A DNA stretch of 64,000 nucleotides from JAYVFR01 sp043772945 (lineage in GTDB: Bacteria > Patescibacteriota > JACMRA01), in NCBI GenBank assembly GCA_043772945.1, contig JAYVFR010000023.1, positions 1 to 64,000 of the forward strand, written 5' to 3'. The translations under genes and the position numbers were made by a program. The notes beneath the pieces were generated by a model. The model was not told where the DNA came from, did not search any database, and saw nothing but the letters and a program-made list of their open reading frames with translations. Within the stretch, counting starts at the first letter, position 1. Every line of letters begins with the position of its first letter. This document shows, piece after piece, positions 53,934-62,592 of the stretch.

Positions 53934-55892
53934 ATGATGGACAATAACTCTAAAAATAACTCAGATAAAAATTCTCAAGATTATGTAAACGTTAGTGATT
54001 TAACAAATCAATACTCTACTGACAGCTATTTTAATGTTGATCAGGATAGCAATAATAACAAAACTGGCAAATCTAATAATTTATTAGTCAAACAAGGGGC
54101 AATCTTACAAAAGTGGCAACAAATTCAGCAGTTTCTTCTAAAAAAATGGTGGTTAACACTTTTAATCGTTAGTGCGGTAGGTATCATGTTCGTTACAATT
54201 TTTGCTTTCTTTGTTCTGCAAAAAGGTCCTCTCTTGGATAACAAGTACGAAAATGTTAGTCTGCGTTTATTAGGTCCAAGCGAGCTATCGAAAGGAAGCC
54301 CTGAGGTTTGGCGGATAATCATAGAAAACAAAGAAAAAACTCCACTCCAAAATGTAGTTGTAGAATTAAACTTTGATCGAAATTTTGAGTTTATTAAGTC
54401 AATTACACCATCAAGTGACAATAAAGAAGGAAGTAAATATAGCTTTAGTCGCCTCGATGCTGTTGGTGAGGGTATAGATAAACAAAAAATTGAAATTCAG
54501 GGTGCAACTAAGGCTAATACAAATGAATCAATTGTAATGAGTGGTAAAATTAGCTACACACCTGATGCTTTGGTTAAAGCTCAGAATCAAGGAAAGCTGG
54601 CTAAAGGAATCGAAACTCGTAGAACTTTGCTACTACCTGATATTAAAACCATCACAACAAATTCAACTATTGCAGGAGAGCTTAAGGCCCGAGATGACGT
54701 TATTCAAAATAATGGTGAGGAAGAAATTGTATTAAAATATAGAAATACGGGGAATAAAGACGTTAGAGATTTACGAGTAAGGATGAATTACCCAGAAAAT
54801 TTTAAATACGCTTCATCAGAATTTAAAAAAGACGCTTTCAGTCCAACTCAAAATTCTCCTGATAATGGTAACAATTTGTGGATTATAAATAATTTTCCTG
54901 CTTTTGGAGAGCATACTCTTTCGGTTAAAGGGGTTGTGGAGGGAACTAGCGGGCAAACTATTAAATTCGTAGCCGAGATTGAGATTAGAAACGGCTCTGA
55001 GTGGCAACCTTTATATAAGATAGATAGGGAGGTTAGTATAGCGTCCAAACCACTTGTCATAAAAGCTGAAATCAGTGGTAAGAATGGAAATCAATTATTT
55101 AGTGCAGGAGAAACTGTCACAGTATCTGTAAATTATTCTAATCAGGGAGTTAGTGTGGTTAGAAATGTGAACTTAAGTGCGACTATTGAGGATCCGTCAG
55201 ATCTCCTAGATTGGAAAACAGTTCAATTTACAGGGGGAGAGCGCGGAAGTATTAATGATAAAACTGTTCGGTGGATTAGTAATAATATTCCTGAACTTGC
55301 AAATTTACAAGTTAAAGCTAGTGGACAATTATCTTTTAGCGTTAAAGTCAAAGAGGGGGGTAATTTTTTAAAAACTTATCGTAACCAAGAAGATTATAAC
55401 ATAACCCCTAAAGCTTTTGCTAGCGGTCAAAACATTCAAGAAATTGCTTACACAGGCGATGTTTACAGAGCAACTGGAGATATTAGTTTTACCCAAAAAA
55501 ACAAATTTGTTTCAATTGATCCACTCAATCAAAACTTAAAACGCTACAATATTACCTGGGAGCTTAGGAACGTTCAAAACAAAGTCAATAACATTACAAT
55601 TAAAACGCGCAGTCCTTTAAATTCTTCTGCTTGGCAAGCTTCTAGCATCACTCCACTAAACAGAATAAATCAATTAAATTATAATTCTAGTACAGGAGAC
55701 ATTGTCTGGAAGTTGGAATTTCTAGCTCCTTATAGTGGAATTTCTAATCCTGTGGCTATTTTAAGTTTTGATTTAGTTACTCAATCTCCTCAGGATCTAA
55801 CACTTATTGAAGGCGTTACGATGACAGGTTATGATGACTTAACAGGCCAAAAGTATGAGAAATCAGCCTCACCGATTAGCGTAAATCGTTAG
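53934..55892 (+). CDS. Membrane-anchored surface protein with DUF11/CARDB-like beta domains
   Basis: 652 aa (second codon also ATG). The N-terminal 70 residues are polar and N/S/D/K-rich, followed by one membrane helix (about 73-97, LTLLIVSAVGIMFVTIFAFFVLQ). The large outer part holds at least three immunoglobulin-like beta repeats of the alternating type seen in DUF11/CARDB proteins: for example WRIIIENKEKTPLQNVVVELNFD (about 122), EEIVLKYRNTGNKDVRDLRVRMNYP (about 260) and VTVSVNYSNQGVSVVRNVNLSATIED (about 398). Likely a cell-surface stalk or adhesive structure. A TTGACA at 53866-53871 may be its promoter. Confidence 0.7.
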   Translation: MMDNNSKNNSDKNSQDYVNVSDLTNQYSTDSYFNVDQDSNNNKTGKSNNLLVKQGAILQKWQQIQQFLLKKWWLTLLIVSAVGIMFVTIFAFFVLQKGPLLDNKYENVSLRLLGPSELSKGSPEVWRIIIENKEKTPLQNVVVELNFDRNFEFIKSITPSSDNKEGSKYSFSRLDAVGEGIDKQKIEIQGATKANTNESIVMSGKISYTPDALVKAQNQGKLAKGIETRRTLLLPDIKTITTNSTIAGELKARDDVIQNNGEEEIVLKYRNTGNKDVRDLRVRMNYPENFKYASSEFKKDAFSPTQNSPDNGNNLWIINNFPAFGEHTLSVKGVVEGTSGQTIKFVAEIEIRNGSEWQPLYKIDREVSIASKPLVIKAEISGKNGNQLFSAGETVTVSVNYSNQGVSVVRNVNLSATIEDPSDLLDWKTVQFTGGERGSINDKTVRWISNNIPELANLQVKASGQLSFSVKVKEGGNFLKTYRNQEDYNITPKAFASGQNIQEIAYTGDVYRATGDISFTQKNKFVSIDPLNQNLKRYNITWELRNVQNKVNNITIKTRSPLNSSAWQASSITPLNRINQLNYNSSTGDIVWKLEFLAPYSGISNPVAILSFDLVTQSPQDLTLIEGVTMTGYDDLTGQKYEKSASPISVNR

Positions 55893-55920
55893 TCTTTAAT
55901 TCATTTTTAATAGTTTTTTT

Positions 55921-57165
55921 ATGCCACTTGAATCCTTAACAATCACACTTCTTTTTACAGTTTTAGTTTTAATCGGTTATCTAATCTATAAACTGTCTAG
56001 TTTTTTAAAAAATAATCAAAATCAATCTAATCAGCTAGAGCCAATTAATACTCAACAAATTTCTCAAGAAATTCTACTTGGAATGTCTGACAGAATGCAA
56101 AATTGGCAGGATAAGCAAAATCAAATCTTGAATCAGCAAAGTCTTCAAACGGCCGAAAATACTGCTAATCTAAGAGTTTTGGTGGAGCAAAAAATTGGTG
56201 AGATGCAGCTGGATTTAACACAAAACCTGAATCAAAACCTGAATCAAAATCAAGATATCTTGCAAAACAGGCTTGAAAAATCTCTTTTACACACTACTGA
56301 AATAATTAAAAATAATTTGGAAATTCTTCATAGATCCAGTCAAGAGAAGCTAGATCAAATCAATTTAGACGTTCAAAAGAGACTGGACGAGAATTTTGGG
56401 CGGAGTTTAAAATCCTTTGAAGAAGTAACAAAAAGTCTAGGGCAAATGGAGGAAAGGGCGGGAGCAATGATTGAGTCAACTAAAAGTATAGAAAAATTAA
56501 ATCAAGTATTTGCCAGAACTAGCTCTAAGGCGTTTGGGACGTTTGCTGAGGATTATTTGGAGTCTCTTTTAAAAGAGCACTTACTAGCTCACAACTGGGA
56601 TAAGCAAGTTAAAGTTCCTGCTAGCACTGAAATAATTGACTTTGTAATTAAGGTGAATAATTATAAAATTGGAATTGATTCTAAGTTTCCACTTACTAAA
56701 TATCAAGACTATATCAATAGTGAATTAAGCCAACGAGATCAAAAAAGGAGAGAGTACCATGCTAGCATTGTTAACATGAGTAGCTCAATTAGCCAAAAAT
56801 ATTATCAAAATAATTTTGTGGATAAACTTTTTCTTTATCTTCCTAGCGATTCAATGTATACTGATTGTTTAGATAACCCGAAACTTGTAGAAATAATCCA
56901 AAAACACAAAGTCAGCATTCTTTCACCTAACACACTATTTGCTCAGCTTGCAATTATTCAGAGCAATCAGGTAAGGGCGCACATTACTGACAATGCCGAG
57001 CAGATTATTAAGGGTCTTGGAAATATTAAACGTAATATTGATAGTTTTAGAGACGAATACCGCAAGCTCGGTGACAAGCTTAAGCAGGCTCAAGGTAATT
57101 ATGAACAAGCCGATAGAGCTCTCCTTGGTGTAGAAAATAATATAATGCTCCTTGAGAAAAGTTAG
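55921..57165 (+). CDS. rmuC: RmuC-family DNA recombination protein
   Basis: 414 aa. One N-terminal membrane helix (about 7-26), a coiled coil (about 40-190) containing a small QNLNQNLNQNQ repeat, then the RmuC nuclease-like domain (about 200-385): GTFAEDYLESLLKEHLL, DFVIKVNNYKIGIDSKFPL and VDKLFLYLPSDSMYTD. RmuC proteins limit inversions and recombination at short repeats. The IDSKFP segment corresponds to the PDDEXK-like core. Convergent with lysS, with a shared terminator between. Confidence 0.93.
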   Translation: MPLESLTITLLFTVLVLIGYLIYKLSSFLKNNQNQSNQLEPINTQQISQEILLGMSDRMQNWQDKQNQILNQQSLQTAENTANLRVLVEQKIGEMQLDLTQNLNQNLNQNQDILQNRLEKSLLHTTEIIKNNLEILHRSSQEKLDQINLDVQKRLDENFGRSLKSFEEVTKSLGQMEERAGAMIESTKSIEKLNQVFARTSSKAFGTFAEDYLESLLKEHLLAHNWDKQVKVPASTEIIDFVIKVNNYKIGIDSKFPLTKYQDYINSELSQRDQKRREYHASIVNMSSSISQKYYQNNFVDKLFLYLPSDSMYTDCLDNPKLVEIIQKHKVSILSPNTLFAQLAIIQSNQVRAHITDNAEQIIKGLGNIKRNIDSFRDEYRKLGDKLKQAQGNYEQADRALLGVENNIMLLEKS

Positions 57166-57242
57166 AAAAAACCTAGAGAAAAGAAATTACAGGAATTAAA
57201 AATAAAGCTCTTGATCCTTTTCTTTAAAAAGGTCTAGGTTTT
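57166..57242. terminator. Bidirectional terminator between rmuC and lysS
   Basis: AAAACCTAGA (about 57168-57177) pairs with TCTAGGTTTT (57233-57242) across a loop with further A/T complementarity; A- and T-runs on either side let it act on both strands between two convergent genes. Confidence 0.55.
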
Positions 57243-59703
57243 AGTTTGTTGTTGAATATTTTACTTTTAAAATTCCTTTTTTGATTTTGGTTTCACGAAT
57301 TATAATTTTATCAGTGAATTCTCGAGTATTTTTAACATGTGTTCCGGCGCACGGGCAAATGCTTTTACCTCCGTCAATTTCAATTGTTCTAATAATATCA
57401 CCGTTTTTTTCTTTTTTGTAAGTTGGCACAAACGCTAAGTTTAATAATCGGAGTCTATTGACTTCTTTCTCTAATTGTTCCTGAAAGTCTGAATTTGATT
57501 CGAGGCTCATATCAGTTAAATTATATTCGCAATAAGGGCCCGCGGGGAAAGAATACCCTTTACCATGAACTGATTTTACGCCTAGGTTATCTAAAGCGTA
57601 ATCTATTACGTGAGCAGCAGAGTGGAGCTTAATGTTTTCAAGGCGTTTTTCTTTATCAATTTCTAAAATTAATTCTTGATTAGTTGGAATAAAGCCGACT
57701 ATTTCTCCATAATGTCTTACTATACCTTCATGTTTCAAACATTTAGTAACTTTAAAATAATTTGTACCGTCTAGTTTTATAACTCCAGTGTCACTTGGCT
57801 GACCTCCACCTTGAGGATAAAAAATAGTTTTGTTTAAAAAGCAATAATGACCAATTTCATCAATACCAAAGTCAATAATTTTGGCAGTGGTTTTATATTT
57901 ATACGAATCTACCCAATATTCCAGAATTGTGTTATTACCAAAATGATTCACAATTTCATCAGGATCAATCGTGTGCAAATTATCAATGTCTAAAACTTGC
58001 TTAGGTTGAGCTTCTTCAAGCTCTACACCTAGGTTTTTTAGTTCTAGTAATATTTGATTTTTTTGATTAATCAGTTTTTGAATTTTTTGGTCTTTGGAAA
58101 TTATAGACCTTACATGGGGAAAGACTTCAATGTCACGAATATTTTTACCTAAAAGCGATGAGAGAAATCTATCGGAAATTCCAAACCCAGACAAAGGAGG
58201 CATTCCATACTCCATAGCTTTGATGTAGTTTTGATCCATAAACTGGGCTTCCTCATTACCATTATCACGGGCTTGTTGCTGGCTTTCAAATCTACCGAAC
58301 TGGTCAATTGGATCATTAAGCTCACTAAAAGCCTTACCATGCTCAGCACGACCTGCTACAACTTGCCATCTTTGAACTAAGTGCGCGTTCAGTGTATCGC
58401 GTTTAGCTAAAGGCTCTAACTCCACAGGTGGATTAATAAGAAAGAAAGGGTTTGTCGTGTTTAAGCGAGATTTTTTCCATAGTTTATCAAGTAAAGTTGC
58501 AGTTCCAAAACTTAACTCAACATCAGTAATTTGATTATCAAGACACAATTGATAAAGCTCCGCATCGGTTTTATTTTCTGTGTCTATCGAGCCACCCGAA
58601 AAATGACGAACGGCATCAAAATAATTTATTTTAGGCCAACCATAACCTTTTTCATCAACTTCTAGCAATTCCCAACCATTTTTAACGGCAGTTTCCTTGC
58701 TACACCAATTATCCCAATTAATACTGTTACCAAAATAATCAATTTGTTCATAACTTTCAATCACTTCGCGAACAATTCTTTGAAAAACTCTCTTAATAAA
58801 TTTAGCTGCCCAAATATAATCAGTATAAGCACAGTACCACTCAATAAAAGTAAATTCTTGTAAGTGCATTGGTGATGAGGACTCATTTCTAAAAATACGT
58901 CCAATCTCAAAAACTCGTTCAAATCCTCCAGCGATTAACTTTTTTAAGGGAAGTTCCAGAGCAATACGTAAATAAACATCTTGATCCAGTTCATTATAAT
59001 GCGTTACAAAAGGCTTGCACTCGGCACCTCCAGGGATTTGCTCGAATGTTGGATTTATAACTTCTAGGAAATTTTCTTTTAGCATTTCTTCTCGCCAAAT
59101 AGCCCAATATTTAGTTTTTAACTCAACAATCCTACGGACACTTAAATTATTTTCATCTTTTGTATTCATTTTAAAATCAGCTACTCGGTCCAAATAACGA
59201 GCCTCAATATTCTCATAGTCTAGCTTATCGGGTAGAGGTCTGAGAGATTTAGTTAGAATTTTATAGCTTGTTGCAAATAAGCTATTCTCACCCGCAATAG
59301 TAGTTTCTAAATAACCACTAACCTGAATATAGTCTCCTTCATCAATTAAAGACCTAAAAGTTTGGTACGAAAACTGCTCATTTTCTCCTTGTGGTAGCTC
59401 GTCTGCTTTTAAAACTACTTGAAAGCCGTCAGGTAAACTCTGATCCTCTAGTGTTATAAATCCAATTTTACCACTTCCTCTTTTAGCTTTAATTCTACCA
59501 GCGGCTGTAATTGTTTTAGATTCACTTTTAATCTGCTGGAAATTCTCCTTTAGTTTTAGAAGTGTGTAATCACGATTTGATTCAACTGGAAATGGATTGA
59601 TACCAAGGGCTTGTAATTTATCTAATTTCTGGATTCTAAGCTCGCGTTGAAATTCTATATTTGAAGTATTGGTATTATTAGCTTGAGTCTTAGGGTTAGT
59701 CAT
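57241..59703 (-). CDS. lysS: Lysyl-tRNA synthetase (class II) fused to an AlaX-type tRNA-editing domain
   Basis: 820 aa against about 500 for LysRS. The N-terminal OB fold spans about 60-160; the class II core is about 175-535 with motif 2 VFEIGRIFRNESSSPMHLQEFTFIEWY, the lysine-pocket AFSELNDPIDQ and a motif 3 variant GFGISDRFLSSLLG. Residues about 590-820 form a second domain: FYPQGGGQPSDTGVI, then zinc ligands H694-x3-H698 (LHSAAHV) and C785-x3-H789 (CAGTH). This is the editing module of AlaX and alanyl-tRNA synthetase, which deacylates misacylated tRNA. The combination in one chain is unusual. Both halves look active. Soluble, single gene. Confidence 0.92.
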   Translation of the reverse strand: MTNPKTQANNTNTSNIEFQRELRIQKLDKLQALGINPFPVESNRDYTLLKLKENFQQIKSESKTITAAGRIKAKRGSGKIGFITLEDQSLPDGFQVVLKADELPQGENEQFSYQTFRSLIDEGDYIQVSGYLETTIAGENSLFATSYKILTKSLRPLPDKLDYENIEARYLDRVADFKMNTKDENNLSVRRIVELKTKYWAIWREEMLKENFLEVINPTFEQIPGGAECKPFVTHYNELDQDVYLRIALELPLKKLIAGGFERVFEIGRIFRNESSSPMHLQEFTFIEWYCAYTDYIWAAKFIKRVFQRIVREVIESYEQIDYFGNSINWDNWCSKETAVKNGWELLEVDEKGYGWPKINYFDAVRHFSGGSIDTENKTDAELYQLCLDNQITDVELSFGTATLLDKLWKKSRLNTTNPFFLINPPVELEPLAKRDTLNAHLVQRWQVVAGRAEHGKAFSELNDPIDQFGRFESQQQARDNGNEEAQFMDQNYIKAMEYGMPPLSGFGISDRFLSSLLGKNIRDIEVFPHVRSIISKDQKIQKLINQKNQILLELKNLGVELEEAQPKQVLDIDNLHTIDPDEIVNHFGNNTILEYWVDSYKYKTTAKIIDFGIDEIGHYCFLNKTIFYPQGGGQPSDTGVIKLDGTNYFKVTKCLKHEGIVRHYGEIVGFIPTNQELILEIDKEKRLENIKLHSAAHVIDYALDNLGVKSVHGKGYSFPAGPYCEYNLTDMSLESNSDFQEQLEKEVNRLRLLNLAFVPTYKKEKNGDIIRTIEIDGGKSICPCAGTHVKNTREFTDKIIIRETKIKKGILKVKYSTTN

Positions 59704-59802
59704 GGGGAAAATAGATTAATAAAAGTTAAACAAAGCTTTGGGCGTTTGGAAATATTTGTCAACAGGCTTGTTAGCATATTCACTGATTAAATTCTAGCCA
59801 CA

Positions 59803-59830
59803 AAAAAAACAGCCAAATATAATAGCTGAT
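59803..59830 (-). terminator. Terminator downstream of the reverse-strand gene at 59863
   Basis: Reverse strand: CAGC / GCTG stem (59810-59828) followed by eight T. The stem is short, so confidence is limited. Confidence 0.4.
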
Positions 59831-59862
59831 GGGTGGAGGACTCAATATATTGTTTAGATATT

Positions 59863-60333
59863 TTAGATTACGCCAGTGGTGTACTCTAGATTCTGATCGG
59901 TGCACAGGATATTAAAAGTAGCCATTTTATTTTTTGTACCGCGGTTGGTTTGGACTTTGTTTAGAATTTTCCAATCGCAAGCCTGGGACTTTTTAACAGA
60001 CTTACTTTTGCTAAATGCAAACTTTAGTACTGAGACAACGAAATCAAGAAATGAAGTAGAATCACTTGTCTCTAGCTTTTGCAGTTTTAAAACTGCTTTA
60101 ATTTTTAGCTGACTTACAGGAGTTTTTTGCAAGTTGATTTTACTGTCTCCGCTCATACGGTAGATTACAAAGTAACAAACTGTACCTGTCGGTAACGACA
60201 AAGGGTTATCGATAACATTACCTTCAACGTCAACCAAAAATCCATCTGGGCCCACTCCAGTGAATTGTGAAATGGCGGGGAAGTCAAATTGAATGCTTGC
60301 GGGAGTTGCAGGAAGAGCGTTATTACTAGTCAT
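59863..60333 (-). CDS. Hypothetical protein with strong Shine-Dalgarno site
   Basis: 156 aa from ATG 60333. AAGGAGATTTAACCACC precedes the start, a strong and well-spaced ribosome binding site. The N-terminus is neutral and A/P-rich (SNNALPATPASI), the middle basic and hydrophobic (FLDFVVSVLKFAFSKSKSVKK), possibly an amphipathic helix; two or three cysteines. No family recognised. One of five SD-bearing hypothetical genes in the window. Confidence 0.55.
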   Translation of the reverse strand: MTSNNALPATPASIQFDFPAISQFTGVGPDGFLVDVEGNVIDNPLSLPTGTVCYFVIYRMSGDSKINLQKTPVSQLKIKAVLKLQKLETSDSTSFLDFVVSVLKFAFSKSKSVKKSQACDWKILNKVQTNRGTKNKMATFNILCTDQNLEYTTGVI

Positions 60334-60375
60334 GGTGGTTAAATCTCCTTAAAGATTTTTGAGTTTACCAAACCA

Positions 60376-60405
60376 ATCAAAACCACAACAAATTCTAATT
60401 GTCAA
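60376..60405 (-). promoter_or_regulatory. Promoter of the SD-bearing gene at 60333
   Basis: Reverse strand: TTGACA (60400-60405), 18-bp spacer, TTTGAT (60376-60381), leaving a leader of roughly 35 nt with the AGGAG motif. Confidence 0.5.
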
Positions 60406-60501
60406 AATAGTAGTTGAGAATAAAGCCTGATTAAAATTTCACTAAGGCTTGAAAATATTCTTTGACAAAAATTAGTCTATATTCAAAGTTACTATCCATC
60501 A

Positions 60502-61776
60502 ATGCCATTACAATCAAGTGCCAAAATTTGGAAACTCATCCAACAAAAAAACTCTAAATATAATTTTGATTGGAGTTTGATTATTATTTTAGTAAGTTTA
60601 ATTATTTTTGGCCTGACCGTTCTCTCTAGTGCCCTTGCCACCCAAAAAATTTCAGACTATCAATCCGATTGGTTTAGCCAATTAATTTTTGGAGTTTGGA
60701 TTGGAGGTGGGCTTTGCCTTTTTATCTCGCGAGTTGATTATCATAATTGGTTTAAATGGAACAAATGGCTATTAATCATTACAATTACTTTACTTGGCTA
60801 TTTGGCAGGGTTTATAATTTTTGGTTGGATTACTAGGAGAAACTTGGTTAACATTGTGGAATCGGTTAAATCTTTTCCTATCAGGCCAAGTCTTAAAAAT
60901 GGTGCTCTGCGGTGGATTAACGTTACATTTTTACCTTCTTTTCAACCTGCTGAATTAGCTAAAATTACTTTTTTAGTTTACGTAGCTAAGCAATTTACAG
61001 AATTAAAATCTGGTGCAATCGGACTATTTGATCTAAGAAAAATTCTCTGGATGTTTGCATTCATCAGTTTTATAATTCTAATTCAACCCGATCTTGGGAG
61101 TGTAATTATTCTCTTTACTATTTTGATTACGGCTTTTGTAATCGGTAAAGTCCCACCTAAAATTATTTTAACAATTACAGGTCTAAGCTTAATTATAGCC
61201 CTTGTTGCCATCTCACTTTATAGTTATAGAGCGGAGCGTGTTTCAACTTTTTGGGATTTTTTAAAAAACTCACAAGATGCGTGTGTAAGTGATAAAGGTA
61301 ATTCCAAAAACTTCCAAGTTTGTCAGGCCAGGCAAGCTATTGTGAGCGGGGGATTATTTGGAAAGGGTTATAATCAAGGAAGCTATAAACAGGATAAGGA
61401 TAGTCCAATTCCTGAAATTAGCACCGATGCTATTTTTGCGGTAGTAGGTGAGGAGTTTGGCTTTATTGGGGCTTTAGTTCTAATTAGTTTATATCTATTT
61501 CTTTTTATCCGTGGAATGAAAGTAAGTCAAAGCGCTCCTGACTTAGGAGGTCAAATTTTAGCAGCTGGAGTTGTGGTTTGGATACTTTTTCAAGCCTTCA
61601 CAAACATTGCGGGTATAACAGGCTTGATACCACTTAAAGGAATTACGCTGCCGTTTATATCCAAAGGGAACAGTGCTTATTTGTTTAATATGGTAGCTTA
61701 CGGAATTTTAATTAATATTAGCGGTCAAGCTAAAAAAAATAAACTAATCCCTAAAAAATTTTTAGTAAAAAGGTAG
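60502..61776 (+). CDS. FtsW/RodA/SpoVE-family peptidoglycan glycosyltransferase
   Basis: 424 aa, ten hydrophobic helices. SEDS motifs: the extracellular loop NGALRWINV...SFQPAELAKITFLVY with the catalytic-type acid E, then the C-terminal TGLIPLKGITLPFISKGNSAYL block, which corresponds to TGxxLPxxSxGGS in other members and here has KGNS in place of YGGS. It polymerises lipid II into glycan strands during division or elongation; which role cannot be decided. An insert (about residues 255-290, with two cysteines CVSDKGNSKNFQVC) lies outside the membrane. Confidence 0.92.
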   Translation: MPLQSSAKIWKLIQQKNSKYNFDWSLIIILVSLIIFGLTVLSSALATQKISDYQSDWFSQLIFGVWIGGGLCLFISRVDYHNWFKWNKWLLIITITLLGYLAGFIIFGWITRRNLVNIVESVKSFPIRPSLKNGALRWINVTFLPSFQPAELAKITFLVYVAKQFTELKSGAIGLFDLRKILWMFAFISFIILIQPDLGSVIILFTILITAFVIGKVPPKIILTITGLSLIIALVAISLYSYRAERVSTFWDFLKNSQDACVSDKGNSKNFQVCQARQAIVSGGLFGKGYNQGSYKQDKDSPIPEISTDAIFAVVGEEFGFIGALVLISLYLFLFIRGMKVSQSAPDLGGQILAAGVVVWILFQAFTNIAGITGLIPLKGITLPFISKGNSAYLFNMVAYGILINISGQAKKNKLIPKKFLVKR

Positions 61777-61882
61777 GACTAAGGACTTTATCGTAATAAT
61801 CGCAGAAATATTTTCCCTATTTAGAGAGTAACAAAAATTAATGCAGTTTTTGGTGAGGGTGGTTCGGGTGTATTTAATTTCT

Positions 61883-61911
61883 TTGACAACAGTCCAAACT
61901 TTCTTTATGAA
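61883..61911 (+). promoter_or_regulatory. Promoter of the ricin-lectin surface gene
   Basis: Perfect TTGACA at 61883-61888, 17-bp spacer, TATGAA at 61906-61911, upstream of ATG 61935 by 23 nt. It supports 61935 as the intended start. Confidence 0.6.
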
Positions 61912-61934
61912 GTTGTTTATTATTTAACTATAAT

Positions 61935-62592
61935 ATGACAAAAAATACTTTTAGTTTCCAAAAATTTGTTTTTACCCCCCCTCATTTTAAAAACGATTAA
62001 ATTTCAATTATTTATCTTTATGATTTTTAATTTTAGTTTTCTTAGTTTTAATTCTACCGTGTCAGCTCTAGCAAATACCAATTCAGAATTTTTAAATTCT
62101 TATACAATTAATTTTAACGAGGGATCAAGCCTCAAAGACACTTCGGAGGTTATCAATCAAATTCTCATTAGCACAAAAGATGAAAAAGATTCAAAAATAA
62201 ACATTCAATTAAATAGTGAATTAGAAACTGATAAAGCTATCTTGCCTATTAGTTTAACGCTTGAATCAAATAATACTGATTCAGATATTCAAAATAAATT
62301 CCAACAAGCTAAAGATACTCAAATAAAGAGTTTAAAGGATCTAAAAGCCCAAACCTCTAAAGCTATTGATTTTAAGGTTAAAGTTGCTAATCAAATCAGC
62401 CTGGCAGATTCAACAGCTTCTAAAATTAGTTCTGATGTCAATACATTAGATTTAATTAATAATATAGAACTAGATGATTTGAATGCTCTGGAGACAATTA
62501 ATCAAAACCTTTTTTCTCTTGAGCAAATTCCTACAATTTCTCTGGAAGTTCAAACGCTGCAGGATTCAAACGCTGTAGGATTCAAACGCTGA
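61935..62592 (+). pseudogene. 5' part of a large surface protein gene, frame-broken at a C7 tract and at a 16-bp tandem duplication
   Basis: An ATG at 61935, properly placed after a promoter, opens a frame that runs out after 21 codons. Dropping one C from the C7 tract (61975-61981) would join it to the long frame 61966-62592 (208 aa from a TTG). That frame starts with a signal-peptide-like segment ending near TVSALANT and then a helical, D/S/K-rich region. It stops at 62590-62592 within tandem copies of a 15-bp sequence. Removing one 16-bp unit restores the frame into the 3' part. The gene is either decaying or phase-variable. Confidence 0.7.
62549..62591 (+). repeat. 16-bp-period tandem repeat causing a frameshift
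   Basis: AGGATTCAAACGCTG occurs at 62561-62575 and 62577-62591, with an 11-bp partial copy (TTCAAACGCTG) at 62549-62559. The period of 16 is not a multiple of three, so gain or loss of a unit shifts the reading frame. Confidence 0.95.
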
